Shown here: piece after piece, positions 9,163-18,943 of the stretch
How the letters are laid out: every line of letters begins with the position of its first letter
Numbering within the stretch: position 1 is the stretch's first letter
Origin: Candidatus Melainabacteria bacterium SSGW_16
Lineage (GTDB): Bacteria; Cyanobacteriota; Vampirovibrionia; 2-02-FULL-35-15
Direction: 5' to 3'
NCBI GenBank assembly: GCA_004769085.1
Contig: DUDS01000010.1
Span: forward strand, 64,688-128,687
DNA length: 64,000 nucleotides
Made by a program: the position numbers and the translations under genes
Notes under the pieces: generated by a model
What the model saw: the letters and a program-made list of their open reading frames with translations, nothing else
Told to the model about the DNA's origin: nothing
Databases searched by the model: none

Positions 9163-10854
9163 TTAGCTACTCTTAAAAGCATCGGGATATATCCTTCTGT
9201 ATTTGCTTTTAATATACTCAATAAAATACCTGGGATTTAAATCCTCTCCTGTCACTCTTTTAATAATATCTTTAGTGTCTTCCGTGGAGCCATATTTGTG
9301 GATATTTTCCCTGAGCCATTCTTTTAAGACTTTCATATTGCCACTGGCAATCATCATTTCTAAATCCGGAATTGCATTCTTTGCTGTATTATAAATTTGC
9401 GCTGCATAAAGATTTCCCAGTGTATATGTAGGGAAATATCCAAAACACCCATCAGCCCAATGCACATCCTGTAATGGTCCTTCAGTATCATTAGTAGGTG
9501 TTACACCAAGATATTTTTCCATTTTCTTTTTCCAGGCTTTGGAAATATCTTTAACCTCAAGTTTTCCTTCAATTAAATCTTTTTCAATTTCATAGCGTAC
9601 AATTACATGCATCTGATAAGTTATTTCATCAGCTTCTATACGGATAAGAGACGGTTGAACTCTATTTATTGCTTTATAAAAATCCTCAAGAGTCACCCCA
9701 TCTAATTGTTTTGGAAATTGCTCTTGAAGCTTGGGGAAATAATAAATCCAAAACGGTAAACTTTGTCCCACAATTGTCTCATACAGCCTAGACTGTGACT
9801 CATCTATTCCCATAGACGGTGAGTCATGCAGAGGAGATTTTGAAAGAGCAGAATCCAGCCCGTGGGCATATAAACCATGTCCGCCTTCATGTATTGCATT
9901 GCTTATTCCAAACCATAGGTTTTTATTTAAAACCTTTGTTGTTATACGAACATCATTTTCACCTATATTTGTACATGTAGGATGTTCAGATTCATCAAGT
10001 CTGCCACTAGAAAGATCAAAACCTATATGTTCAAGCAATTTTTTACTTAAATCTATTTGCTTATCATGTCCATAGCTTTTATGCAGAAAACTTGCATCTG
10101 GTTGAACCCCTTTTTCTTTTATCAATTTTATAATTGGGATCAATTCTCGTTTCAATGCAGAAAATAGCTTATCCAGTTCTTTAGTAGTTAAGCCTTCTTC
10201 ATATTCGTTCAACAAAGCATCATATGGTGAGTCTTTATAGCCAAGATATTTAGCTTCCTGACGTTTAAGCAAAACAATTTTTTCCAGTATGGGTGCAAAT
10301 TTATTAAAATCTCCTTCTTCTTTTGCCTTTTCCCAAATATCAACTGCTTTAGTTGTTGTTTCAACCAGTTCTTGAGAAAGTTCAATAGGTACCTTTTTTT
10401 CTCTTTCATATTGCTTTCTGATTTGCTTAACTAATGCTTTGTCTACAATACCTAAAGTTGGAAACACTTCTTCAGCTTCCAAATGATTTAACAACCTTTC
10501 CATTTTTGCAGAAGTTAGCATTTCAATACTTAGTTTTGTAAGTCTTTTTGTTTGCCAAGCACGTATATCACTTGCATTTTCTGGTAGATATGCAATCTGA
10601 TCCCATGAGAGAAAACCACTTAATTGATCAAGCAATTGTAATGTTTCAGCAAGATCTTTAAACTCATTTAAGGCTTTATCCTGTGAATGTTGAACATTTC
10701 CAGAAGGAAAGTTAATAACATTTGGAGATGAACTACTATCAACTACCGGTTCTAATATTGGTTTTGATAATTGTTTTTCAGGTAGCGAATTAGAACCTTT
10801 TAAGTCAGCTGCTGACAAGCTTCTATTCAATGCCTGTAGTTTGTGTACATTCAT
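9163..10854 (-). CDS. M32-family metallocarboxypeptidase (paralogue 2)
   Basis: 563 residues, the same family and domain layout as the downstream neighbour. HEGGH at 322-326, DVRITT, and an intact GPLQDVHW motif. The HPF motif reads HPT and HES reads DES, as in paralogue 1. It has a Ser/Asn-rich N-terminal extension of about 65 residues unrelated to that of paralogue 1. This copy keeps more of the known catalytic and substrate motifs, so it is the more likely canonical enzyme of the pair. First gene of the pair; the O-antigen-ligase-like gene lies upstream after a 125-nt gap. Confidence 0.9.
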   Translation of the reverse strand: MNVHKLQALNRSLSAADLKGSNSLPEKQLSKPILEPVVDSSSSPNVINFPSGNVQHSQDKALNEFKDLAETLQLLDQLSGFLSWDQIAYLPENASDIRAWQTKRLTKLSIEMLTSAKMERLLNHLEAEEVFPTLGIVDKALVKQIRKQYEREKKVPIELSQELVETTTKAVDIWEKAKEEGDFNKFAPILEKIVLLKRQEAKYLGYKDSPYDALLNEYEEGLTTKELDKLFSALKRELIPIIKLIKEKGVQPDASFLHKSYGHDKQIDLSKKLLEHIGFDLSSGRLDESEHPTCTNIGENDVRITTKVLNKNLWFGISNAIHEGGHGLYAHGLDSALSKSPLHDSPSMGIDESQSRLYETIVGQSLPFWIYYFPKLQEQFPKQLDGVTLEDFYKAINRVQPSLIRIEADEITYQMHVIVRYEIEKDLIEGKLEVKDISKAWKKKMEKYLGVTPTNDTEGPLQDVHWADGCFGYFPTYTLGNLYAAQIYNTAKNAIPDLEMMIASGNMKVLKEWLRENIHKYGSTEDTKDIIKRVTGEDLNPRYFIEYIKSKYRRIYPDAFKSS

Positions 10855-10979
10855 GTTAAGTACTTTTTGAGATTGCTAAATGTATGCTCGTGAAATACAA
10901 AGTATCAGGTTAGATACCAACTGTCAAATGAATGGTTTGAGTAAGAATATTGAAAACTAATTGTAAGATTAAATTTATT

Positions 10980-12533
10980 TTATTGATTATTTTTTAAAAC
11001 AGGTAAAGGGAAATAAATTTTTTCTCCAGAACGGTAAAATCCAGCTAATCTCACATCTCCAAATCTTGAATATCCTATAAATCTTGGAGTAGGTACATTT
11101 GGATTAAACAACAATCTTCTAATTTCAGGATTTTTCTTAAATGCAAGATTCTGGTATTTCTTAAACTTAGCTTCATCATTGTAATTTGCATATGAATATA
11201 AAAGACACCAATAACCATCCTGTCCATCAAGCCTTATTGCCTTCTCCAACGATCTTCTAGCATCAACAATCTTATTGTTTGCAAGCTGTGCAGCCCCAAG
11301 AAATCCATAAAAATATGACACAGAAGGAGCAAGCTCAACAGACTTCAATAAATCAGTTTCACTTTGTACAGAATTTGTGCTAAGCAAATCAGCGCCTCTT
11401 GTAAAGTAATAAATCGGATTATACTTGTCTGACTTAATCGCATTATTTAAATCACCAGAATCATAATAATAATGACCGAGCAAGCTTTGAATATAAATCA
11501 CTAACACAATAAATAAACCTGTCAGAAAAAAAGCAGATTTAAGAAACATATTTGACGCAGGCACAAACAATCTTTCTAATATTCCAAATCGTTTAATAAA
11601 CGGAATAAATAAAAGACCACATAATAAATACTGATTAAAACAAAACAGCGGGCAATCACAAAATGAAATCACAAGAAAAGGCAATAAAGTTTGTTTTGCA
11701 TTTATAAAAAGAAGATATAGTAAGCCAGCTATTAAAAGAAGTCCTACTATTCCCACTTCAAATGCAAAGTGATTAAATAAAGAGTGTCCATGAACAACCT
11801 GTTCACTTATTCTTCCACCAAGAACATCTGCATGAAATCTATATTCCGGGAAATCAAGTGCAAAAGTACCAAACCCATGGCCAAATAATGGTTTATCAAT
11901 AAAGCCAAAGAATGATGACTTCATAATATATAACCTTGGCTCAAATGATTTAATTAAAAAGATCCCTAAATCCTGCTTTAATAAAAAATAAATAAAAAAT
12001 AAGATCGCTGATAATCCATAGACCAAAACTGATCTCACACAAAATACAAATGCAATAAAAGCAGTAAGTTTATTTGAAAGAAATAAACATAACCCAAAAA
12101 GTAAATAAATTAGAAGATTCTTCTTGTTTAAGGGTTTAAAATATAATGCAAGAAAAACAGGAATCCACAATAAAAGACTACCTCTTTCTGACAACTCAAA
12201 GTGAAATAAATTAGCGATAGCAATAAGAGCAAATATTCCAAGTAATATTTTTTTTCTTTTTTCAAAAGAGTTGGTTTTATCTCCATTCCACGATGAATCT
12301 GCTCCCAGCGCAAAAAAAGATACAGCAAGTAAAAAATATTCCAGGCTAAGTCTTTTTTCCTGTGCTGTAATAATCACTAGAATTAACAGTAACCAGAATA
12401 TAAAACTAGAATATAAGTTTTTAAGAGAAAAGAGGCTGATTAAAGAAGCTCCGAGATGACCCCAGAATACAGATAAACCAACAGGTGATCCCCAAAAATA
12501 AACAGACAAAAAAAGAATTAAGAACTCAAGCAT
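10980..12533 (-). CDS. O-antigen ligase-like polytopic membrane protein with C-terminal TPR
   Basis: 517 residues. Roughly ten or more hydrophobic segments through residue ~370, including the long periplasmic loop typical of Wzy/WaaL-family proteins (LFGHGFGTFALDFPEYRF, then HGHSLFNHFAFEVGIVGLLL). The last ~130 residues resemble tetratricopeptide helices (AVSYFYGFLGAAQLANNKI-like pattern with ARRSLEKAIRLD). Likely role: polymerisation or ligation of a surface glycan, or transfer of glycan to protein. Its ATG overlaps the stop of the upstream exported protein in a TAATG arrangement, so the two are translationally coupled. Confidence 0.75.
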   Translation of the reverse strand: MLEFLILFLSVYFWGSPVGLSVFWGHLGASLISLFSLKNLYSSFIFWLLLILVIITAQEKRLSLEYFLLAVSFFALGADSSWNGDKTNSFEKRKKILLGIFALIAIANLFHFELSERGSLLLWIPVFLALYFKPLNKKNLLIYLLFGLCLFLSNKLTAFIAFVFCVRSVLVYGLSAILFFIYFLLKQDLGIFLIKSFEPRLYIMKSSFFGFIDKPLFGHGFGTFALDFPEYRFHADVLGGRISEQVVHGHSLFNHFAFEVGIVGLLLIAGLLYLLFINAKQTLLPFLVISFCDCPLFCFNQYLLCGLLFIPFIKRFGILERLFVPASNMFLKSAFFLTGLFIVLVIYIQSLLGHYYYDSGDLNNAIKSDKYNPIYYFTRGADLLSTNSVQSETDLLKSVELAPSVSYFYGFLGAAQLANNKIVDARRSLEKAIRLDGQDGYWCLLYSYANYNDEAKFKKYQNLAFKKNPEIRRLLFNPNVPTPRFIGYSRFGDVRLAGFYRSGEKIYFPLPVLKNNQ

Positions 12534-13120
12534 TATCTTCTTGAGAATCTTAAATTAAACCTGCCTTTTGCAGTCCCACCGCCTGGTACCCTGTCTGAAA
12601 AAGTACCCTTTAACACTGCTGATCTGGGGCTTCTTGAACCTCTGTAGCGACCACCTTCTATTTCAACTTCCAGTTCGTCAAATGAAACCTTAACAATAGA
12701 ACTTACCCTTCCTGAAAAATTTTTCTTTTTACCAGGAAAAAACTTGTTTACAGCATCAGGTGTTATAAAAGAAAAGAAATATCCACTACCAGCTTCACCG
12801 ATACCGCCTAGATTCACAGTATCACCATCATTTTCTCCTTCTACCTTAACAACTTTTTTTCTTTTAAGCTTAGAATCGTTTCCGATATAAATAGACCTAA
12901 TGCTTCCTCTCAAGGAAGGTGATGCCAATAAAGTAACTGTCCCCCTTACAACACTTAAAACATTAATTGATCCAATAGACCTTACAGATCTTTTTACATT
13001 TGAAATGACTTTACCAGCGAATTTGACTGGATCATTATTCAATTCAGCAAAAGCATTATTAGTATTAGTAATATTAAATACTAAAAGTACAAGCAAAACA
13101 CATTGCAAAGAACGGCTCAT
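12533..13120 (-). CDS. Exported basic protein of unknown function
   Basis: 195 residues. N-terminal signal peptide (hydrophobic LQCVLLVLLVFNI, probable cleavage after NAFA). The mature part is rich in Lys, Arg, Ser and Gly with beta-type alternation (VVRGTVTLLASPSLRGSI; GSRSPRSAVLKGTFSDRV) and ends in basic FSRR. No family recognised. Coupled to the downstream ligase-like membrane protein by a TAATG overlap, and 103 nt downstream of another exported protein on the same strand, so the three may form one envelope or extracellular unit. Confidence 0.7.
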   Translation of the reverse strand: MSRSLQCVLLVLLVFNITNTNNAFAELNNDPVKFAGKVISNVKRSVRSIGSINVLSVVRGTVTLLASPSLRGSIRSIYIGNDSKLKRKKVVKVEGENDGDTVNLGGIGEAGSGYFFSFITPDAVNKFFPGKKKNFSGRVSSIVKVSFDELEVEIEGGRYRGSRSPRSAVLKGTFSDRVPGGGTAKGRFNLRFSRR

Positions 13121-13223
13121 GTTACACCCCCTGATTTACTAAGTTAGTATATCAAAAAGCTATAAAATTTAGATTTTATAACACAATTTATCGTGTTTAA
13201 GAAGCTATTAGTAATTACTGCTA

Positions 13224-14108
13224 TTATTCAAATTCCTCTTCTAATTCAGAAGTAATTATTATTTCCTTAAAAGCCTCTGCACCATTTCCACAATTTACAT
13301 CAATTGTTACAATTTCTTCAGTTATTTCTCCATTTAGAATTGATGAAATCACTGCTGGGTTTATTTTTACAATCAACACCCTTCTCTTTAAGACAGGTCC
13401 CAGAGGAAACATTCTCGGGCTTACACGAGCTATTGTTTTATCTGATGAGTCAGCAGTACATCTTGTTGTTTTGCTGAACTTTGATGCAAGTACACGTATT
13501 ATTGTCCTTCGTTGTCTTGGTATATCAACGTTTAAAATATCAGGACCAGATAGTTGTATGCTTGGCAGATTTTCATTTAAAATTACCGGGGTTGGAGTTG
13601 GAGTACTTTCCACTGGTGTAGTTGTTGGTGTTGGAGTTGGAGTCAGTGTTATAGGTGGTGGACTAGGACTTGCAGCTTTAATTAAAGCTGTCACTTCACC
13701 TGTAATATCTTTGCCACCTGCTGCTTCAATTCTTGTAATAGTTAATTGAGGCAAAGTACTTACTGGATTTATTTTCCCGCTAACTGTTAATTTACCATCT
13801 GTAATATTTCCAGACCAGACAAGACTTATAACACCGGTAGAAGGATTGACATCACTTAAAATAAGTGAAGCACCATTTGCCTTAAATGTTACCCCTGGCT
13901 TTAACTTCGTGCTGTTTCCAGCAACTGAAGTTGTAATATTTATTGCAGTAACAGTGTTTAAAACATTTCCACTTAAGTTAATACTATATGAATCAAAAGC
14001 AACCTGATTGGCCGCAAAAGATTCATCTTGTGAAAAAGACTTTTGACAAAACAAACTATTTAACAAAAAAAATAAAATCGAAATAAGCAAAATATTAAAA
14101 TGTTTCAT
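13224..14108 (-). CDS. Exported cohesin-like protein with Thr-Pro linker
   Basis: 294 residues. Signal peptide (ILLISILFFLLNSLFC, so possibly a lipoprotein-like or ordinary SPI site). Residues ~30-145 form a beta domain with the feel of a cohesin/carbohydrate-binding module (SYSINLSGNVLNTVTAIN; GVISLVWSGNITDGKLTVSG). A Thr-Pro-rich linker of repeated TPTP units follows (about 150-180), then a second C-terminal beta domain. The organisation is that of a secreted surface-adhesion or matrix protein. The fold assignment is by pattern only. It heads the run that includes the basic exported protein and the ligase-like gene. Confidence 0.65.
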   Translation of the reverse strand: MKHFNILLISILFFLLNSLFCQKSFSQDESFAANQVAFDSYSINLSGNVLNTVTAINITTSVAGNSTKLKPGVTFKANGASLILSDVNPSTGVISLVWSGNITDGKLTVSGKINPVSTLPQLTITRIEAAGGKDITGEVTALIKAASPSPPPITLTPTPTPTTTPVESTPTPTPVILNENLPSIQLSGPDILNVDIPRQRRTIIRVLASKFSKTTRCTADSSDKTIARVSPRMFPLGPVLKRRVLIVKINPAVISSILNGEITEEIVTIDVNCGNGAEAFKEIIITSELEEEFE

Positions 14109-14315
14109 AATCCAAACTACCCCTCCAAACCAATACTCCTTTTCTTATGCTCAGTGACAAATATTTATAACCAGGGGTATCATCTTAAGCTCAAATTTTC
14201 TATCTGATTGATTTGATACAAAAAAGCATAATTTAGCCAAATTTTCTTTAAAGAATTATTACCATATGCTAAAATTAAAACAATTTAAAAACTTAACTGT
14301 TTAAAGGCATCCTAA

Positions 14316-15551
14316 ATGCAGGTAAGATCAACTATTCTTACAACCACCTATGGACAACCCACTGGATTTAACACAAGAAAATCCAGGATAGGGATAGTTT
14401 TAGGTTTAATTGCAGCAGCTATAGCCCTACCTTTCACTTCTCAAAAAAGTTCTAGTGCAGACGAGTCAGGTAAAACTGTAGCAAACAGAAGATTAACTGA
14501 AGATGATAGAGGAATCATTGAAAGAATGGCTAATACTTCAAGTAGAACTGATTTAAGGCCACTTGAAGAGAAATGGGCAGAAAAAGTTTGGCCCACTGTT
14601 AGACAAAGACTGATAAATCTATATAAAGCTGAAAGAGATGAAAACGAAAGAATCAGAACAAATATACTGAAACAAGAAGACAGGAAAGTAAAAATATTTT
14701 ATGCTGACTTTGTCGGACCAGGAGAAACAGGAGATGATGGTGGCAGTGAATTAAACTTACATGTTGTAAAGTATTACGATGAAAAACAACCCAACGGTAA
14801 TGTACTTAGAACATACGTAAATGAACACTGGCCTATAAATGAAGAAACTAGTGGTGTTTTGCCTACAGAAACTATTCGTGTGAGAGCACAGATTTTTAAA
14901 GGACCTTTAAATGAACCTGGTGCTGAAAAATATTTTATTACAGATCAAATTCAGGTTATATGGGGAACAAACTTTGATGGTTCTAAAGGTAATGCCAGAA
15001 TGTATCCATATTTTCACAGACAAAGACTGTATGGAGATTTTGATCAAAAAGAAAAAGTAAACCTAAGAAACCAACTACAGGTTCCAGTTTCAAGTCCCAA
15101 AAGTTGTATGAGTTGTCACCATTCAGGTGCAACATTTACTGAAGATATCTTCCTGAAGAGAGATGAAGAAAGAGTAAATTATGGTGGAATAACTCCTGAC
15201 AGAGAATTTATAAAACCATACAATGAACACAGAGGTTACATAAAATACAAAAAATATCTGGAGGGACGTGTCAAGGCAGGAGAAATGAAACAAAGCTATG
15301 CAGACAACATACTAAGAGATTTAAGAGGTTCTACAAGCGTAGAAAACCCATTTATTGTTGAAGGACTTGATGAAGCTCAGCATATCCAATGGTTTGATGG
15401 GGATACTGAAATTGATCACAGAGATCAGGCAACTGGTTTTAAATACACTGCAAATGGAAAGACCTGGGTCAAAGCACCTTACTATTACAGAAAAGATGAG
15501 CTACAAATAAATACCTGGTGGGCAAGAAAAGATCTTCAACTCATACCTTAG
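14316..15551 (+). CDS. Exported protein with a CxxCH haem-binding motif
   Basis: 411 residues. Starts with a short hydrophilic segment, then a hydrophobic helix (about 26-43, IGIVLGLIAAAIALPF), consistent with a signal or anchor. Around residue 268 is SCMSCHHSG, a CxxCH c-type haem attachment site. The rest is mostly polar, with many Trp/Tyr/Asp/Glu and several His that could be an axial ligand. No other cytochrome domain is recognisable, so the protein is unassigned; covalent haem binding is an inference from a single motif. It ends 7 nt before the convergent aceA stop. Confidence 0.7.
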   Translation: MQVRSTILTTTYGQPTGFNTRKSRIGIVLGLIAAAIALPFTSQKSSSADESGKTVANRRLTEDDRGIIERMANTSSRTDLRPLEEKWAEKVWPTVRQRLINLYKAERDENERIRTNILKQEDRKVKIFYADFVGPGETGDDGGSELNLHVVKYYDEKQPNGNVLRTYVNEHWPINEETSGVLPTETIRVRAQIFKGPLNEPGAEKYFITDQIQVIWGTNFDGSKGNARMYPYFHRQRLYGDFDQKEKVNLRNQLQVPVSSPKSCMSCHHSGATFTEDIFLKRDEERVNYGGITPDREFIKPYNEHRGYIKYKKYLEGRVKAGEMKQSYADNILRDLRGSTSVENPFIVEGLDEAQHIQWFDGDTEIDHRDQATGFKYTANGKTWVKAPYYYRKDELQINTWWARKDLQLIP

Positions 15552-15558
15552 TTATAAT

Positions 15559-16833
15559 TTAAAACTGTTCTTTTTCTGTTGATCCAGACATACTTAACAG
15601 CGATGAGGATCCACCTGAAACTATGTTAGATACTTCATCATAATACGAAGTACCAACAAAATCCTGATGTTTTACTGCTTCATATCCATGTTTTTCTGCC
15701 TGGAACTCTGCCTGCTGAAGCTTTGAATATGCTGTCATGCCGTTTTCCTTATATTCTTTTGCAAGCATAAACATATTATAGTTAAGCGAGTGAAATCCTG
15801 ACAGGGTAACAAACTGAAACTTATATCCCATCGCTGCAATATCATCCTGAAATGAAATAATCTGGCTCTCAGAAAGATTTGCTTTCCAGTTAAATGAGGG
15901 TGAACAATTATAAGCCATTAATTTACCGGGAAACTCCTTATGAATAGCATCAGCAAATATTTTTGCATCATTTACATTAGGCGTTGCTGTTTCAAACCAT
16001 AATAAGTCAGCATATGGCGCATAAGCTAAGCCCCGGGAAATTGCCTGCTCAAGGCTGGCTTTAACATAGTAAAAACCTTCATTAGTTCTTTTACCGGTAA
16101 TAAATGATTTATCATATGGATCGATATCACTTGTAAGAAGTTTGGCACCATAAGCATCGGTTCTTGCAACAAGGATAGTATCAACACCACAAACATCACT
16201 GGCAAGCCTTGCACTAATAAGTTTTGAAACGAATTCCTGAGTAGGAACAATAACTTTGCCTCCAAGATGCCCACATTTTTTTGCAGAAGCAAGTTGATCC
16301 TCAAAATGTACCCCGCTCACACCTGCTTCAATCATATCTACCATAAGCTCATAAGAATTCAACACTCCGCCAAAACCAGCTTCAGCATCAGCTACAAGTG
16401 GTGCAAGCCAGTAAGTTGAGTTATCTCCCTTAAGATGATGAATCTGATCAGCTCTTAGCAAAGAATTATTTATTCTTTTAACAAGTGCAGGAACACTATC
16501 TGCTGTATAAAGACTTTGATCAGGATACATTGACATAGAATTATTCATATCAGCAGCAACCTGCCAGCCACTGACATAAACAGCTTTCAGACCTGCTTTT
16601 ATCTGCTGAATTGCCTGGTTTCCTGATACTGCACTAAGCGTACAAACATACTTATCACTATTTAATAACTGCCAAAGGCGACTTGAGCCTAATTTTGCTA
16701 CTGTGTGTTCAATACTAAAATTGCCTTTCAGCTTATAAACATCATCAGGTGAATAAGGCCTTTTAATTCCATTCCAGCGGGAAGAATCCGCCCATCTTGT
16801 TTTTAAGTCACTTATAAAAGTTTTTTTATCCAC
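15559..16833 (-). CDS. aceA: Isocitrate lyase
   Basis: 424 residues, the short bacterial form. Cleaves isocitrate to glyoxylate and succinate, the first step of the glyoxylate shunt. The active-site signature KKCGHLGGK is intact, with the catalytic Cys. Other family features include DAEAGFGG, ARTDAYGA and the YNCSPSFNW segment. It starts at a GTG with AGGA about 7 nt upstream and lies 13 nt after aceB on the same strand, so the two form an operon. Together with aceB it allows growth on acetate or fatty acids without loss of carbon as CO2. Confidence 0.97.
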   Translation of the reverse strand: MDKKTFISDLKTRWADSSRWNGIKRPYSPDDVYKLKGNFSIEHTVAKLGSSRLWQLLNSDKYVCTLSAVSGNQAIQQIKAGLKAVYVSGWQVAADMNNSMSMYPDQSLYTADSVPALVKRINNSLLRADQIHHLKGDNSTYWLAPLVADAEAGFGGVLNSYELMVDMIEAGVSGVHFEDQLASAKKCGHLGGKVIVPTQEFVSKLISARLASDVCGVDTILVARTDAYGAKLLTSDIDPYDKSFITGKRTNEGFYYVKASLEQAISRGLAYAPYADLLWFETATPNVNDAKIFADAIHKEFPGKLMAYNCSPSFNWKANLSESQIISFQDDIAAMGYKFQFVTLSGFHSLNYNMFMLAKEYKENGMTAYSKLQQAEFQAEKHGYEAVKHQDFVGTSYYDEVSNIVSGGSSSLLSMSGSTEKEQF

Positions 16834-16846
16834 AGCTATATCCTAA

Positions 16847-18433
16847 TTAAACAATATAATCATAAGCTTTAATGGTTAAAAATTCTGTGAAATCCCTACC
16901 AGTTGAAATTTCTTCAAAAAGCTTTCCTGCTAGTTCAAATTTACCCGTATTGTATTTTTCATAACCCATAGTATTTTGAATTTTATCCAGCTCTTCGCGA
17001 ATTATCTTGACTATGAGTTCTTTCGAGACTTTTATTCCATTGGATAAAACAGCATTATGTCTAAACCATTGCCAGATTTGAGATCTTGAAATTTCAGCAG
17101 TTGCAGCATCTTCCATTAAATTATTAATTGGCACACAACCTGTACCTCTTAGCCATGGTTCTATATAAAGAATCCCTACACTTATATTTGTTCTTAGTCC
17201 AGCTTCAGTAATTTCTCCTTTTGTTATTTTTAAAAGATCGCTGGCTGTAACTTTGCCTTTATAAGGTATATTACCTATCTGGTTTGGACTTTTCATGTGT
17301 TTGTCAAATATTTCTTTTGCAACTGGTACCAGTGCAGGATGAGCAACCCATGTTCCATCATGACCAGCCATTACTTCTCTGAGCTTATCCTTTTTTACTT
17401 TCTCTAAAGCAGCTTCATTTGAACTTGGATCATTTTTAATAGGTATTTGTGCCGCCATACCACCCATTGCATGAATACCTCGATTATGGCAGGTCTGAAT
17501 TAAAAGTTGAACATATGAATTTAAAAAATCCTTATCCATGGTTATTTGAGCCCTGTCCGGCATTAAAAACCCATCAATATTTCTAAACTTTCTGATTACA
17601 CTAAAAATATAATCCCATCTCCCGCAATTTTCACCTGCAGAGTGGTCTCTTAATTCATAGAGTATTTCATCCATTTCAAACCCAGCAAGAATATTTTCTA
17701 TTAAAACTGTAGCTCTGATTGTTCCATTTGGTATTCCAAGCAATTTCTGAGAAAATACAAAAATATCATTCCACAACCTTGCTTCAAGATGATTCTCAAG
17801 TTTTGGCAGATAAAAATACGGAGCTGATCCAGATTTGATTAAAGCTTTTGCATTATGGAAAAAATATAACCCAAAATCAAACAATGAGGCAGAAATTGGT
17901 TCATCATTTACAAAAAAATGCCTTTCTTCAAGATGCCAACCTCTTGGCCTCACCATCAATGTAGCTGTTTTAGTATTTAGCTTATACTCTTTACCTTCAG
18001 GAGCCCTGAAGGTAATATTTTTTCTAACAGCATCCCTTAGATTTATCTGACCATCCAAATTGTTTTCCCATGTAGGAGAATTTGAATCCTCAAAATCAGC
18101 CATAAAAACATTTGCGCCTGAATTAAGAGCATTTATAACCATTTTTCTGTCAACCGGACCAGTAATTTCAACTCTTCTGTCAAGCAAGTCATCAGGAATT
18201 TGAGCAACTTTCCACTCTGATTCCCTAATTTCTTTTGTTTCTTCTAGAAAATCTGGGAAAACCCCAGAGTCAATTTCTTTTTGTCTTAATTTTCGCTTTT
18301 CAAGAAGTTCATTTCTTTTTTTCTGGAAGGTTTTATAAAGAGACTCTATAAAATCAACTGATTCCGTAGTTAGGATCCCCAGATAAGCATCACTTAGATT
18401 TTTGGTTATTTTAACTGAATTTTTTAAAATCAT
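16847..18433 (-). CDS. aceB: Malate synthase A
   Basis: 528 residues, matching type A malate synthase. Condenses glyoxylate with acetyl-CoA to malate. Recognisable family segments: VFMADFEDSNSPTW, RPRGWHLEERH, AGHDGTWVAHPALVP and RGTGCVPINNLMEDAATAEISR. First gene of the aceB-aceA operon. Its start is divergent from the remnant of PEP carboxylase at 18493-18879, with less than 100 nt between them. It appears complete. Confidence 0.97.
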   Translation of the reverse strand: MILKNSVKITKNLSDAYLGILTTESVDFIESLYKTFQKKRNELLEKRKLRQKEIDSGVFPDFLEETKEIRESEWKVAQIPDDLLDRRVEITGPVDRKMVINALNSGANVFMADFEDSNSPTWENNLDGQINLRDAVRKNITFRAPEGKEYKLNTKTATLMVRPRGWHLEERHFFVNDEPISASLFDFGLYFFHNAKALIKSGSAPYFYLPKLENHLEARLWNDIFVFSQKLLGIPNGTIRATVLIENILAGFEMDEILYELRDHSAGENCGRWDYIFSVIRKFRNIDGFLMPDRAQITMDKDFLNSYVQLLIQTCHNRGIHAMGGMAAQIPIKNDPSSNEAALEKVKKDKLREVMAGHDGTWVAHPALVPVAKEIFDKHMKSPNQIGNIPYKGKVTASDLLKITKGEITEAGLRTNISVGILYIEPWLRGTGCVPINNLMEDAATAEISRSQIWQWFRHNAVLSNGIKVSKELIVKIIREELDKIQNTMGYEKYNTGKFELAGKLFEEISTGRDFTEFLTIKAYDYIV

Positions 18434-18492
18434 GTTTTAGCCTATATTTAAAGTATTTCCTATTTCTCAAAATAATTCAAGAATATGGTTAA

Positions 18493-18879
18493 GTAATTTA
18501 CTTATGCAATGGCAGGTACCCCGTATACTTGGCAAACTGCCAACTTTCACTTGCAAAAGCAGACATGAGAACAGCAAAACAATATATGGCACTAGTAGAA
18601 CCAAAAGAGCTCAGTGAAAAATTCTTTACAGAAATTAGAGATGAGTACAATCTAACTGCATCAATACTTCTTAAAATAACCCAACAAAATGAAATCCTAG
18701 AAAATAATCCTGTGATAAGAAAATCAATTCAATTAAGGAACCCATATACAGATCCCTTAAACTATATACAGGTGGAATTACTAAGAAGAATAAAAAGGGA
18801 TGGTCAAAACGTTGATAACTTGCATGGTGTACTCATGTGCATAAATGGAATTGCTGCAGCTATGCAGGAAACTGGATAA
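18493..18879 (+). pseudogene. ppc: C-terminal remnant of phosphoenolpyruvate carboxylase
   Basis: The frame encodes the last ~120 residues of PEP carboxylase and ends where a full enzyme ends. Diagnostic segments: ANCQLSLAKADMRTA, SIQLRNPYTDPLNYIQVELLRR, and the terminal GIAAAMQETG (GIAAGMRNTG in the intact family). The enzyme is normally about 880-950 residues, so over 85% is missing, including the catalytic residues. The first in-frame stop upstream is at 18490; no ATG is available and only a TTG at 18529 could start. On the other side lies the divergent aceB, so the lost part is not nearby. Most likely a deletion relic; a retained short peptide is less likely. Confidence 0.85.
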
Positions 18880-18943
18880 GTAAATTTCAGAACTTAATCT
18901 ATGTAAGGTACTTATTATAAAAGATACAATCAAAACAATTATT

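Noticed and set aside
18504..18530. A possible start at the ATG 18504 for the PEP carboxylase remnant
   Set aside because: That ATG is in another frame (MQWQVPRI...). The remnant frame itself has only a TTG, which supports loss of the original start.
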